Shown in pieces: positions 34,101 through 42,247 of a DNA stretch of 64,000 nt. The notes under the pieces are model-generated. The model was not told the DNA's origin, ran no database searches, and worked only from the letters and a program-made list of their open reading frames with translations. Positions within the stretch are counted from its first letter, which is position 1. Each line of letters starts with the position of its first letter. The translations under genes were made by a program, and so were the position numbers. Source of the stretch: DRPN01 sp964383915 (GTDB taxonomy: Bacteria > Bacteroidota > Bacteroidia > Bacteroidales > VadinHA17); assembly GCA_964383915.1 (NCBI GenBank), contig CAYLJE010000002.1:1-64000 (forward strand), read 5' to 3'.

Positions 34101-35530
34101 TTCTTATTGTTGGAGAGACCCTGGCAGGTATGTTCATGGGTGTGAGAAATATTACCCTGTCCTATTCACAGAATGAAGGAACATTGTTGCCGGGGTATAT
34201 GCCCGGGACACGCATGATGGGCCTTACCCGTACTGGCAATGACCTGGCCCCGGGGTGGCCTTTTGTCCTGGGCTGGCAGAATAATGATTTTCTTAAAAAG
34301 GCAGCGGACGAACGCTGGCTGACTACCGACACATTGATTAACAATCCTTACATTATGACGCATACGGATAATTTTAACTTCCGCAGTACCTTTGAACCAA
34401 TAAAAGGGATTCGTGTAGATATTATTGCCAACAGAAGATTTTCTGAAAATTTAAATGAGTATTATAAGTATGATGATGCCAGCGGAACCTATCAATTTAG
34501 TAGCAAAGTAACTACCGGTAATTTTTCTATGACTTATATTACGATGGGATCCATGTTTGAAAAAATTAAGCCTGAGAATGATTATCAATCTCATAATTTT
34601 GAATTGTTCAGGGAATATACGCGCATTATCTCAAAACGACTGGCCAAACATCGTCACCGCGTTGAACCCGGTTATGATCCGGACATTGATCCCGAAACAG
34701 GCACCCCGCTCGGGACAGGATATAAAAACGGGTATTCCCTGACCAGCCAGGAAGTATTGCTTCCTGCCTTTCTGGCTGCCTATTCCAAACAGGATCCATG
34801 GCATATACCTCTCAACAGTGTACCTTCCATCACCCAGATCCTTCCTAACTGGCGTGTGGTTATTGACATCTTTAACCGCCTTAGTTTTTTAAAGTCATTT
34901 TTACGTTCGGCAAATATTACGCATACGTACCGTTCTACTTACAATATTGCCTCTTATCAGTCTGATCTCAACTTTGAGGAAGGAAGCAACGGGCTGGGGT
35001 GGATCAGAGATATGGAATACAACTTTTTACCACAATACCAGATTAATACAGTATCTATTACCGAACAATTCAGTCCCCTGATCGGATTGGATATGATTTG
35101 GATAAATGGGATAACCTCAAAGCTGGAAATTAAAAAATCCAGAAATATCGCGCTCAGCCTTGAAAATAATCAGTTGACGGAAGTGCATAGTGATGAGTTT
35201 GTTATTGGCACAGGGTATCGCTTTAATGATGTTCAGATATCTATCCGTACGGGAGGGCAACAAAGAAATCTGAAAAGTGATCTTAATCTGAGAGCCGATC
35301 TCAGCATCAGGGATAACAAAACAATTATGCGGAAACTCGTGGAAGAAACCAATATTCCGACCGCAGGCCAACGGATCATCACCTTGAAACTAACAGCTGA
35401 TTATATGCTCAGTGACAAATTTAATCTGAGAGTTTTCTTCGACCGGATTGTTAATGATCCGTTTGTTGCCCTGACTTTTAAAACAGCCAATACCAACTTT
35501 GGAGTGAGTCTCCGGTTTACTCTTATGTAA
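28112..35530 (+). CDS. sprA: type IX secretion outer-membrane translocon SprA (Sov)
   Basis: 2472 residues, matching the very large SprA/Sov proteins that form the 36-stranded outer-membrane pore of the Bacteroidota type IX system, needed for secretion and often for gliding. A cleavable signal peptide (YVFIIFVGLLLILQGATARA) is followed by long beta-strand-rich regions, with no other membrane helices. The start must be TTG at 28112: no in-frame ATG precedes the signal peptide. It directly follows ruvA, a neighbourhood that recurs in the phylum. No other gld/por genes are in the window. Confidence 0.95.
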   Translation: MNNKNKYVFIIFVGLLLILQGATARARVNATRQDTSVSVTTPTLHYPFRAYEGNPLLQQSPSGLYLKLPSNIHRRIEYDPKTNEYIIYEKLGKLDYRMPYVMTADEFEKWQYDQAIRHYWQQKASGNIGNFNTSLIPKLYVGGEAFDKVFGSNTVNIVPQGSAELIFGINSSRIDNPALSEKLRKVTTFDFKEKIQMNVAGTVGDKLKLGINYNTEATFDFENQTKLEYSGKEDEIIKKIEAGNINFPLTGTLITGSQSLFGLKTELQFGKLTVTSVFSQQKGQTSEIDVKGGAQMQDFEVEADHYEANKHFFLSQYFRDQYNKALAHLPVINSGVTIQRIEVWVTNKTNRFENSRNVVAFMDLAEGSAHIYNNIPVFRQTGPGPYPENELNGLYYQMTSTYSQIRDISQVTNALDPLRPDFVIGRDYEKVENARKLSEREYKVNRQLGFISLNTALNADEILAVAYEYTVNGKVYKVGEFSSDVSAPNALVMKLLKGTNLSPQLPTWDLMMKNIYALGAYQVNQKDFQLHILYHDDKTGNDINYIPEGKIANKILLRVLNLDNLDSQQEPNPDGFFDFLPGITINTSGGRVIFPELEPFGSYLKKKIGNVAIADKYVFQELYDSSLVKARQVAEKNKFKIVGTYSSSSSSEIQLNALNIPKGSVKITAGGIQLQENIDYTVDYNLGRVKIINQGLLESQTPIKVQLESNQLFNLQTKTLLGSHFDYKISDDFHLGGTVMNLTERPLTQKVNIGDEPISNTMLGLDGTYHAESRFLTRLVDMLPFLQTKAPSTIDFTGEFAQMIPGHSKAIHKTGTAYIDDFEGSTTTIDLKAFNAWVLSSTPQGQNGLFPEAQLNNNRYYGANRARLAWYVIDPLFLRNNVNTPGYIKQNPDYKSSHYVREVFEKELFPNRQNPTGIPTNIAVLNLAFYPDEKGPYNYDLMPSAYTAGITPEDKLKAPESRWGGIMREVPTSDFEAANVQYIEFWLMDPFVEMPDNYGGDLYLDLGDVSEDILRDSRKSFENGLPNSPVVRDVDTTVWGRVPVNQSLVNAFDNDLNSRRYQDVGLDGLGDADEISFFISYLDSLKSILTPEAYQAALKDPSDDDYHYFRGSDYDQEKLGILDRYKKYNGLEGNSPTAEMSPESYPTTGSTLPDVEDINRDNTLNETERYYQYHVSLRPGDLQVGKDFITDKITSTVTLANGQKSSVHWYQFKIPIRQYNRVVGNIQDFKSIRFIRLFMRGFNKETILRFATFNLVRGEWRTYYNSLLQGGERINVPQQSAGTMEVSAVNIEENGSKEPVNYVLPPGIDRVIDPTNPQLRQLNEQSILMKVNDLEDGDARAIYKNVNLDLRKYKRIQMEIHGEALPEKQISNDEVTVFIRIGSDYRDNYYEYEIPLKITPPGRYNNDLQSDREIVWPKENKMIIPLEIFQELKQERNAALRRRGSKLSVSDVYVKRMSDKIIKVAGNPNFSNVRTIMIGIRNPLQNNHYFKDDGQPKSAEVWCDELRLTDFDEKGGWAANARLQARLADLGTMDIAGFTSKPGFGSIEKKVAQRSQEEVIRYDVSTNLQLGRFFPEKARIRIPLFIGYSESRINPEYNPMDPDIPLKSALAHTETRSEKDSILHFAQDFTRRKSLNLTNVGLGNMTKKPRLYSPSNLSFNFAYNELYHRDVKTEINLEKNFRGGFTYVFNAQPKNIAPLKKMKILRSPVFRLLRDINFYYMPKHISFRTDLSRYYNEIKTRNIATPYLKIQPSFRKDFLWNRNYDIKWDLTRALRFDFSAGDIARIDEPEGGVDKIRYKDEYQAWKDSIWQNLKSFGRNTHYFQTINTSYTLPINKIPLLNWVSATARYGMKYDWLVGPVYPDSMNIHLGNTIQNSNTAQLNGQFNLLNLYNKIGLLKKINRDNSRRASGQKAPPKVKKVSFTLEKVRLKGGRPRSVLHKLKTEDITKVTAYDANGQVIKGKYKVVNQDKIKFTAREDHKNVRIVVEGNKKVNESPFLIVGETLAGMFMGVRNITLSYSQNEGTLLPGYMPGTRMMGLTRTGNDLAPGWPFVLGWQNNDFLKKAADERWLTTDTLINNPYIMTHTDNFNFRSTFEPIKGIRVDIIANRRFSENLNEYYKYDDASGTYQFSSKVTTGNFSMTYITMGSMFEKIKPENDYQSHNFELFREYTRIISKRLAKHRHRVEPGYDPDIDPETGTPLGTGYKNGYSLTSQEVLLPAFLAAYSKQDPWHIPLNSVPSITQILPNWRVVIDIFNRLSFLKSFLRSANITHTYRSTYNIASYQSDLNFEEGSNGLGWIRDMEYNFLPQYQINTVSITEQFSPLIGLDMIWINGITSKLEIKKSRNIALSLENNQLTEVHSDEFVIGTGYRFNDVQISIRTGGQQRNLKSDLNLRADLSIRDNKTIMRKLVEETNIPTAGQRIITLKLTADYMLSDKFNLRVFFDRIVNDPFVALTFKTANTNFGVSLRFTLM

Positions 35531-35593
35531 AAATGCGGACAGATTTTTTATAATAATTCTGTCAGGAGACATTTTTTTTGAAAAAAAAATATC

Positions 35594-35601
35594 TACTTTT
35601 G
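35594..35601 (+). promoter_or_regulatory. candidate gcvH promoter -7 box
   Basis: TACTTTTG fits TAnnTTTG, 32 bases before the gcvH ATG, preceded by a T8G run (35573-35581) that could serve as a -33 element at 13-base spacing. The same T-run plus TACTTTT layout occurs before the trp leader. Confidence 0.45.
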
Positions 35602-35632
35602 ACCATTCAAGAAAAATTAAAATGATTTTAAA

Positions 35633-36013
35633 ATGAACGTACCTGATGATTTGAAGTATACAAAGGATCATGAATGGATCCGTGTTGATGGAGATGTTGC
35701 TTATATTGGAATCAGCGATTATGCCCAGGGAGAATTAGGTGACATCGTTTTTGTTGAGATTGAGACCGTAGGAGAAACACTGGATAAGGGGGAATCCTTT
35801 GGGACTATTGAAGCCGTAAAAACTGTCTCAGATGTTTTCCTTCCTGTATCCGGAGAAATACTGGAATTGAATCCGGTAGTCGGAGATACGCCTGAAATTG
35901 TAAATAAAGATCCTTATGGAGAAGGATGGATGATTAAGCTGAAAATGCGAGATTCGGCCGAGCTGGATGAGCTATTGGATGCTGAAGCATATAAAAAGAT
36001 GATAAACGTCTGA
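35633..36013 (+). CDS. gcvH: glycine cleavage system H protein
   Basis: Lipoyl carrier that shuttles the aminomethyl group between the P, T and L proteins of the glycine cleavage system. 126 residues. The lipoylated lysine is Lys63 in TIEAVKTVSD; the N-terminal YTKDHEWIRVDG and YAQGELGDIVFVE segments are characteristic. The other gcv genes are not in the window. Its stop codon directly abuts the stop codon of infB on the other strand. Confidence 0.96.
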   Translation: MNVPDDLKYTKDHEWIRVDGDVAYIGISDYAQGELGDIVFVEIETVGETLDKGESFGTIEAVKTVSDVFLPVSGEILELNPVVGDTPEIVNKDPYGEGWMIKLKMRDSAELDELLDAEAYKKMINV

Positions 36014-38791
36014 TTATAAGGTTTTTTTAACTTCTATTTCTTCAAAGGCTTCGATGATATCGCCCACTTTGATATCATTAAAGTTTTGAATATTTAGTCC
36101 GCATTCCTGACCATTAACCGCTTCTTTCACATCTTCCTTATATCTTTTCAGGGATGCCAGTTCTCCGGTATAGATAACAATCCCGTCACGTATCACGCGC
36201 ACTTTGGATTTCTTGAAGATCTTTCCTTCAGTAACAATACATCCGGCAATGGTGCCTACTTTGGAGACCTTGAAAGCTTCTTTTATTTCGAGTGTTCCGG
36301 AGATCTCTTCTTTCATTTCCGGAATCAGCATACCTTCCATGGCCGATTTGATTTCTTCGATAGCATCATAGATGATTGAATAAAGGCGGATATCAATTTC
36401 TTCTTTTTCGGCCAGTTTCCGTGCATTAGCAGAAGGTCTGACCTGAAATCCGATGACGATGGCATTGGATGCGGCAGCCAGGAGAATATCCGATTCGGTT
36501 ATTTGTCCGACAGCTTTGTGAATAATATTAATCTGTATTTCTTCTGTAGATAATTTGATCAAAGCATCAGAGAGTGCTTCGACTGAACCGTCCACATCTC
36601 CTTTAATGACAATATTCAGTTCCTGAAAGCTTCCGATGGCAATTCTTCGTCCAATCTCATCCAGGGTGATATGTTTTTGTGTACGTATCCCTTGTTCTCT
36701 TTGAAGCTGGCTTCGTTTTTGGGCTATATCTTTGGCTTCTTTATCATTATCCAATACATTGAATTTATCTCCGGCCTGCGGAGCACCGTTTAAACCGAGA
36801 ATAAGTGCAGGCATGGAAGGTCCTGCACTTTCCATTTTTTTTCCTCTTTCATTATACATTGCTTTCACATGTCCGAAATAGCTCCCGGCGAGTATTACAT
36901 CTCCGTATTTTACGGTACCTTCACTAACCAATATGGTAGCAACGTAACCTTTTCCTTTGTCCAGGGATGACTCAACCACTGTTCCGATAGCCGGTTTATC
37001 AGGGTTGGCTCTAAGGTTTAGCATCTCTGCTTCCAGCAAGATTTTCTCAAGTAGCTCATCAATATTTGTCCCTTCTTTGGCTGAAATATCCTGGCTTTGG
37101 TATTTTCCTCCCCAGTCTTCAACCAGGATATTCATATTGGCAAGTTCCTCCTTTATTTTCTCTTGGTTGGCCGTAGGTTTATCGATTTTGTTAATGGCAA
37201 ATACGATGGGGACGCCGGCTGCCTGGGAGTGATTGATAGCTTCTACCGTCTGGGGTTTGATGCCATCATCTGCAGCAATGACAATAACGGCAATATCTGT
37301 AATTTGTGCTCCCCTGGCACGCATGGCAGTAAATGCTTCATGTCCGGGTGTATCGAGGAAAGTAATCTGCTGGTTGGTAGTAAGCGTTACCGCATAGGCC
37401 CCGATATGCTGGGTGATCCCCCCTGCTTCACCGGCAATCACATTCGCTTTACGGATATAATCAAGTAATTTTGTTTTACCGTGGTCAACATGTCCCATAA
37501 CTGTGACGATCGGAGGTCTGGGCAGCAGGTCTTTTTCACGGTCTATTGTTTCTTTAATGTTATCCAGAATGTTTGCGCTGACAAATTCAATTTCATAGCC
37601 AAATTCGTCGGCTACCAGGGACATAGTTTCAGCATCCAGCCGTTGGTTGATGGAAACGATCAGTCCCAGATTCAAACACGTTGATATGACGTCAGTGGCA
37701 GGCACGTCCATCATATTGGCCAGCTCATTTACCGATACAAACTCAGTTACCTTCAGTTTTTTCTTTTCTTCTGCAAGTTTTTTAATTTCTTCCTCTTGCT
37801 TATGAATAATAGCTGAACGCTTCTCACGACGGTATTTAGAAGCCTTTGATTTCGTTTTGGATGTCAAACGTGCCAGTGTTTCTTTAATTTGTTTCTGAAC
37901 ATCCTCTTCATTTACTTCATGCTGGGGATATCTTGATTTTCGGGTGCCTTTCTTTTCGTTTTTCTTTCCTTTGCTATTGGACAGGTTAACTTTTTCTTTG
38001 CCTTTATGTATTCTTTTTCGTTTTTTCTTATTGGAAACAGGTGCTTTAGAAGATGCAACCGGTTTCTTTTTGGGCTCTTTCACAGGAAGCTCAATTTTCC
38101 CGACCACTGTTGGCCCTGTCAGATGTTCAATTTTTGATTTATAAAATTTTTTCGAATCTCCGGCTTTAATTTCTTCCTTCTTAACCGGTTTTCCGGAAAC
38201 AACTTCCACGGATTTGGCTTTTTCTTTTTTTTCTTCTTTTACAGAAACAGTCTCTTCGGTTTCTTTTTCCTCTGTCTTTGTTTTTTCCGGCGTTTCTTTC
38301 CGGATATCTTTGGCTTTTTTTGCTTCAAGATCGGGTTCGATAGTCTTTTTTTCTTTCCGGATTACAGCAGTTTCTTCTTTTTTTCCTTCTTCAAGACTGA
38401 TTTTGCCGACAACTTTGACTTTATGTGCAGCTTCCGTTGTAATCTTTACTTCTGAAGGTGTTTTGAAAGTACTCTCGATGCTGTGGTCTTTTATAATCAG
38501 CTCTTTTTCTTCACTGCCTTCTTTATTTCCTTTTTTTTCAGTTACATCACTAAGTGTGACAGACTCTTTGTGTTCTTTTGCTTGGAATTTTAGTTTTTCG
38601 GATTCTTTTTTTACTTTAACCTCAGAGCTGTATTCATTAGCCAGGAGGGCATATATCTCACTTGAGATTTTTGAGTTGGGGTTTAAATCCAAATCATAGC
38701 CTTTTTTGTGCAGGAATTCGATAATGGTAGAAATACCCACATTAAATTCTCTTGCTGCTTTGCTCAGCCGTATTTTTTTTTCTTCTCCCAT
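36014..38791 (-). CDS. infB: translation initiation factor IF-2
   Basis: GTPase that delivers initiator tRNA to the 30S subunit. 925 residues: an N-terminal IF2_N motif (IRLSKAAREFNVGISTIIEFL), about 300 residues of Lys/Glu-rich low complexity, a second IF2_N-type region, then the G domain with GHVDHGKT (near residue 432), DTPGHEAFTAMRARG and NKID, and the C-terminal domains II-IV. Last gene of rimP-nusA-infB, 71 bases after nusA. Confidence 0.97.
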   Translation of the reverse strand: MGEEKKIRLSKAAREFNVGISTIIEFLHKKGYDLDLNPNSKISSEIYALLANEYSSEVKVKKESEKLKFQAKEHKESVTLSDVTEKKGNKEGSEEKELIIKDHSIESTFKTPSEVKITTEAAHKVKVVGKISLEEGKKEETAVIRKEKKTIEPDLEAKKAKDIRKETPEKTKTEEKETEETVSVKEEKKEKAKSVEVVSGKPVKKEEIKAGDSKKFYKSKIEHLTGPTVVGKIELPVKEPKKKPVASSKAPVSNKKKRKRIHKGKEKVNLSNSKGKKNEKKGTRKSRYPQHEVNEEDVQKQIKETLARLTSKTKSKASKYRREKRSAIIHKQEEEIKKLAEEKKKLKVTEFVSVNELANMMDVPATDVISTCLNLGLIVSINQRLDAETMSLVADEFGYEIEFVSANILDNIKETIDREKDLLPRPPIVTVMGHVDHGKTKLLDYIRKANVIAGEAGGITQHIGAYAVTLTTNQQITFLDTPGHEAFTAMRARGAQITDIAVIVIAADDGIKPQTVEAINHSQAAGVPIVFAINKIDKPTANQEKIKEELANMNILVEDWGGKYQSQDISAKEGTNIDELLEKILLEAEMLNLRANPDKPAIGTVVESSLDKGKGYVATILVSEGTVKYGDVILAGSYFGHVKAMYNERGKKMESAGPSMPALILGLNGAPQAGDKFNVLDNDKEAKDIAQKRSQLQREQGIRTQKHITLDEIGRRIAIGSFQELNIVIKGDVDGSVEALSDALIKLSTEEIQINIIHKAVGQITESDILLAAASNAIVIGFQVRPSANARKLAEKEEIDIRLYSIIYDAIEEIKSAMEGMLIPEMKEEISGTLEIKEAFKVSKVGTIAGCIVTEGKIFKKSKVRVIRDGIVIYTGELASLKRYKEDVKEAVNGQECGLNIQNFNDIKVGDIIEAFEEIEVKKTL

Positions 38792-38862
38792 AGATATTCA
38801 GCCCGTATTAATCATTTGCAAAAATAGAAGTTATCTATTAACATAAAACATTTATTTTCTTT

Positions 38863-40098
38863 TTATTCAAATTCCGCTTTTAAAATCTTTTTCACTTCTT
38901 TAATGGTTTCTTCTTCAAGATCGGTTCTTTTTACCAATTCTTCATCTGAGAGCTCGATCACACTCTTAGCCGTATCACATCCTATGGCTTTCAGCTCATC
39001 CAATATCCAGTTTTCGATTTCATCAGCAAATTCTTCCAGGCTGACATCTTCATCCTCTTCGCCGGATTCACGGTAAACCTCAATTTCATATCCGGTAAGC
39101 TGGCTGGCCAGGCGGATGTTAAGACCTCCTTTACCAATGGCCAGGGATACTTCACTGGGTTTTAGGTAAACTTCTGCTTTTTTCTCTGCTTCAATCAGTT
39201 TTATCGAACTGATTTTGGCCGGGCTAAGTGCACGCTGAATGAACAACTGGGTATTTGTAGTATAGTTGATTACGTCGATATTCTCGTTTTTCAATTCACG
39301 GACAATGCCATGGATACGGGAACCTTTCATGCCAACACATGCCCCCACGGGATCAATACGTTCATCATAAGACTCGACAGCTACCTTGGCTCTTTCTCCG
39401 GGAATCCGAACAATCTTTTTGATGGTAATCAGTCCGTCAAAGATCTCAGGTACTTCAAGTTCAAAGAGACGTTCCAGGAAAACAGGCGATGTGCGTGAGA
39501 GAATAATCAGGGGATTGTTGTTTCTCATTTCTACTTTGATTACTACGGCACGGATTGTATCTCCTTTGCGGAAAAAATCTGAAGGTATTTGTTCACTCTT
39601 GGGTAAAATCAACTCATTTCCCTCATCATCGAGGATGAGTGTTTCCCTTTTCCATATCTGGTACACTTCTCCGATAACAATCTCGCCAACACGGTCCTTG
39701 TATTTGTTAAATATATTGTTTTTCTCCAGCTCCATGATACGTGATGTGAGGTTTTGCCTCAACGATAAAATGGCACGTCTTCCGAAATCTTTTAGTTTAA
39801 CTTCGTCGGTTACTTCTTCACCTACCTCGTAATCTTCGTCGATTTTTTTGGCTTCGGAAAGCGGGATCTGAAAAGCCGGGTCTTCCAGCTCATCATCTTC
39901 AACTACTTCACGGTTTCTCCAGATTTCAAAATCCCCTTTGTCGATATTGATAATAATATCAAAATTTTCGTCGGTATCATACCTTTTCTTAAGCATACTT
40001 TTGAATACATCCTCCAGCACACTCATCATGGTAGCACGATCAATATTTTTTAATTCCTTAAATTCCGAAAAGGTGTCAGACAGGTTTACATTGTCCAT
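38863..40098 (-). CDS. nusA: transcription termination/antitermination factor NusA
   Basis: RNA polymerase-binding factor for pausing, termination and antitermination. The ATG at 40098 (MDNVNLSDTFSEF) fits homologues and follows a purine-rich GGGAGGG at good spacing, one of the few SD-like sites seen here; an upstream ATG at 40116 is less likely. The N-terminal domain (to about 130) is followed by an S1 domain and two KH domains with VGACVGMKGSRI and LAIGKGGLNIRLA. The acidic C-terminus is short and lacks the E. coli AR repeats. About 411 residues. Confidence 0.95.
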   Translation of the reverse strand: MDNVNLSDTFSEFKELKNIDRATMMSVLEDVFKSMLKKRYDTDENFDIIINIDKGDFEIWRNREVVEDDELEDPAFQIPLSEAKKIDEDYEVGEEVTDEVKLKDFGRRAILSLRQNLTSRIMELEKNNIFNKYKDRVGEIVIGEVYQIWKRETLILDDEGNELILPKSEQIPSDFFRKGDTIRAVVIKVEMRNNNPLIILSRTSPVFLERLFELEVPEIFDGLITIKKIVRIPGERAKVAVESYDERIDPVGACVGMKGSRIHGIVRELKNENIDVINYTTNTQLFIQRALSPAKISSIKLIEAEKKAEVYLKPSEVSLAIGKGGLNIRLASQLTGYEIEVYRESGEEDEDVSLEEFADEIENWILDELKAIGCDTAKSVIELSDEELVKRTDLEEETIKEVKKILKAEFE

Positions 40099-40165
40099 GA
40101 TTTTTTTCCCTCCCAATGTTATTTAAATTCAACCTAAATATCTAAAATGGAATCGTCATGAAGTT

Positions 40166-40283
40166 TTACAGTGTGCGTTAATATTGGGAAGCGCAATGAA
40201 AAGTTTTGAAAGCGTAGCCTTCGCTACGGTGAAAAACTTTGAAATGAGCATTTCCAATAGTGGTGTGCAATGTAGAACTGTAA
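40166..40283. repeat. long imperfect palindrome between rimP and nusA
   Basis: Nested complementary blocks share one centre. From outside in they are TTACAGT (40166-40172) with ACTGTAA (40277-40283), ATTGGGAA (40183-40190) with TTTCCAAT (40251-40258, one mismatch), an AAAGTTTT/AAAACTTT-type pair, and the tip CGTAGC (40213-40218) with GCTACG (40223-40228) around CTTC. The 118-base unit fills most of the 192-base spacer and would fold into one tall hairpin in the operon mRNA or as DNA. Confidence 0.65.
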
Positions 40284-40290
40284 TAGATTT

Positions 40291-40764
40291 TCATTTTGGA
40301 TTTTTAGGTTCAATACTAAGTTTTGCTGTTTTAATCTCCCCCATGGGGTATTGTATTGTTTTTACGGGGATGTTTCCCCTTTTTTGTTTTTTCTTTGTTT
40401 TTCCCTGTTCTCTCAATGTAATTTCCTCTTTTTCCACATATACGAGTTCTCCCTGATGTGTTTCTCCACTCATCAGTTGAATCTTGATTTTCCCCCCGAT
40501 ATTTTTTTTGTACTGCTCCATAACCATAAAAGGAGACTCCAGGCCTGGAGAAGAAACCATCAGTTCAAAATCTTCTTTTTCTTTGTCCAGATGATGTTCT
40601 ATAAATTTTGAAAGTTTGGCACACTCATCAATAGATATCCCTTCCCTGCGGTCAACAAATACGAAAATCTTGTTCGATCGTGATACATGTACATCTACCA
40701 GAAAAAAATCATCTCCTCCCGGATATTTTTCCAGGATAAGTATTATATTTTCTTTTTTTATCAT
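40291..40764 (-). CDS. rimP: ribosome maturation factor RimP
   Basis: 157-residue 30S assembly factor. The N-terminal alpha/beta domain has VDVHVSRSNKIFVFVDRREGISIDECAKLSKF-type segments (family G-I-x-I-D-x-C core), and VSSPGLESPF is the conserved turn before the C-terminal Sm-like domain. First gene of the rimP-nusA-infB operon, the usual bacterial order, although the gap to nusA is unusually long and structured. Confidence 0.93.
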   Translation of the reverse strand: MIKKENIILILEKYPGGDDFFLVDVHVSRSNKIFVFVDRREGISIDECAKLSKFIEHHLDKEKEDFELMVSSPGLESPFMVMEQYKKNIGGKIKIQLMSGETHQGELVYVEKEEITLREQGKTKKKQKRGNIPVKTIQYPMGEIKTAKLSIEPKNPK

Positions 40765-40784
40765 GTCATTCTAATCTAATAAAA

Positions 40785-40803
40785 CAGGGGACATTGTCCC
40801 CTG
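40785..40803. promoter_or_regulatory. hairpin in the rimP 5' region
   Basis: CAGGGGAC and GTCCCCTG form a perfect eight-base stem with an ATT loop, 21 bases upstream of the rimP start. There is no T tract on the minus strand, so it is not an obvious terminator; it may act in the leader of the operon mRNA or be a small repeat. Confidence 0.4.
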
Positions 40804-40960
40804 CAAATTATCCCCCCATTTCGGGTGCAAATGTAAACCTTTTATATAAAAAAAACAAATAAAACATTTTCTTTCAGGGAATAGAGAAAAAATCCTAATT
40901 TGCGGAGGCGAAGGAAAGGCGATTGACTGTTGGTATAATCTTTGTAAAAAAGGACTTTAA

Positions 40961-42229
40961 ATGGCTGATAACTTTTACACCAAAAAAAGAAAAATTATTA
41001 ATGATCCGGTATATGGGTTTATTCCGGTAGAGAATCCGGTGTTGTTTGATTTATTGGAGCATCCCTATTTTCAGAGGTTACGCAGGATCAGACAACTTGG
41101 ATTAACCTATCTGGTTTATCCGGGGGCTAATCATACAAGGTTCCAGCATAGTCTGGGTGCAGCTTATCTGATGACGCAGGCGATTCAATCTATACGCAGC
41201 AGAGAAATTGATATTACTGAAGAGGAGGCCTTTTCGGTTACGGCAGCTATTTTATTGCATGACATCGGGCATGGTCCGTTTTCTCATGCACTTGAAGAAA
41301 CGATCATCAATGAGTTATCTCATGAGCAGCTATCGATTCTTTTTATGCAGCAGTTGAATGAAGAATTAGGGGGTCTGTTGGGAGAGGCGATACATATATT
41401 TCAGGGGAAGTACAAAAAAAAGTTTCTCAATCAATTGGTATCGGGGCAGCTGGATATGGACAGACTGGATTATTTGCAGCGGGACAGTTATTTTACAGGG
41501 GTCTCGGAGGGGGTTATCGGGTTGGAACGGATCATCAAAATGTTGAATGTGCGGAATGATGAGCTGGTAGTGGAAGAAAAGGGAATTTATTCTATAGAAA
41601 AATTTGTATTGGCCCGGCGCTTAATGTACTGGCAGGTATATTTCCATAAAACGGTCGTATCAGCCGAACAATTATTACTGAAAATATTAACCAGGGCATC
41701 CCAATTGGCACGGGCAGGCGTAGCTCTTTTTGTCACGCCGGCACTGCATTATTTTCTTTATTCCTTATATTCTGTTAAAACCGTGGATACCCTGACTGCA
41801 AAAGGCAGGAAAGAATTACTTGATCGTTTTGCCTTATTGGATGATAACGATATCATCACTTCAGCAAAAGTTTGGTCTGAAGCGGAGGATCCGGTACTCT
41901 CACGGCTTTGCAAACAGTTGATTAACCGGAAGCTTTTACATATTGAGATACGAAACCATCCGTTTTCAAAAGAAAAGGTTGAGAATATCAGGAAAAGGAT
42001 GAGGAGAGATACAGGATTTGATGAACTCGGCGTATCCTATTTTGTTTTTACAAATACGATTAGCAATTTTGCATATTCTCCGGAAGATCATCAGATAAAG
42101 ATTTTACGGAAAGACGAAATGATAAAAGATATTACCGAAGTTTCTGAGATAATGAACCAGAATGTTATTTCAAAAATTGTTCAGAAACACATATTATGTT
42201 ATCCTAAGGAATATACAAAGAATGTTTAA
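40961..42229 (+). CDS. HD-domain phosphohydrolase (dGTPase-like)
   Basis: 422 residues. HD superfamily hydrolase with metal ligands in TRFQHSLGAAYL (His63) and ILLHDIGHGPFSH (His100, Asp101), and the later conserved SGQLDMDRLDYLQRD. This matches the COG1078 group of deoxynucleotide triphosphohydrolase-like enzymes, related to SAMHD1, whose exact substrate is not settled. It is 18 bases upstream of lpxD and probably shares its transcript, an arrangement I recall from other Bacteroidota. Confidence 0.88.
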   Translation: MADNFYTKKRKIINDPVYGFIPVENPVLFDLLEHPYFQRLRRIRQLGLTYLVYPGANHTRFQHSLGAAYLMTQAIQSIRSREIDITEEEAFSVTAAILLHDIGHGPFSHALEETIINELSHEQLSILFMQQLNEELGGLLGEAIHIFQGKYKKKFLNQLVSGQLDMDRLDYLQRDSYFTGVSEGVIGLERIIKMLNVRNDELVVEEKGIYSIEKFVLARRLMYWQVYFHKTVVSAEQLLLKILTRASQLARAGVALFVTPALHYFLYSLYSVKTVDTLTAKGRKELLDRFALLDDNDIITSAKVWSEAEDPVLSRLCKQLINRKLLHIEIRNHPFSKEKVENIRKRMRRDTGFDELGVSYFVFTNTISNFAYSPEDHQIKILRKDEMIKDITEVSEIMNQNVISKIVQKHILCYPKEYTKNV

Positions 42230-42247
42230 ATTTAACTTAAATTAATA

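Noticed and set aside
38040..38700. Long open frames antisense to the infB low-complexity region
   Set aside because: Produced by Lys/Glu codon bias of IF-2 on the complementary strand (Ser/Phe-rich output); no independent start context or homology.
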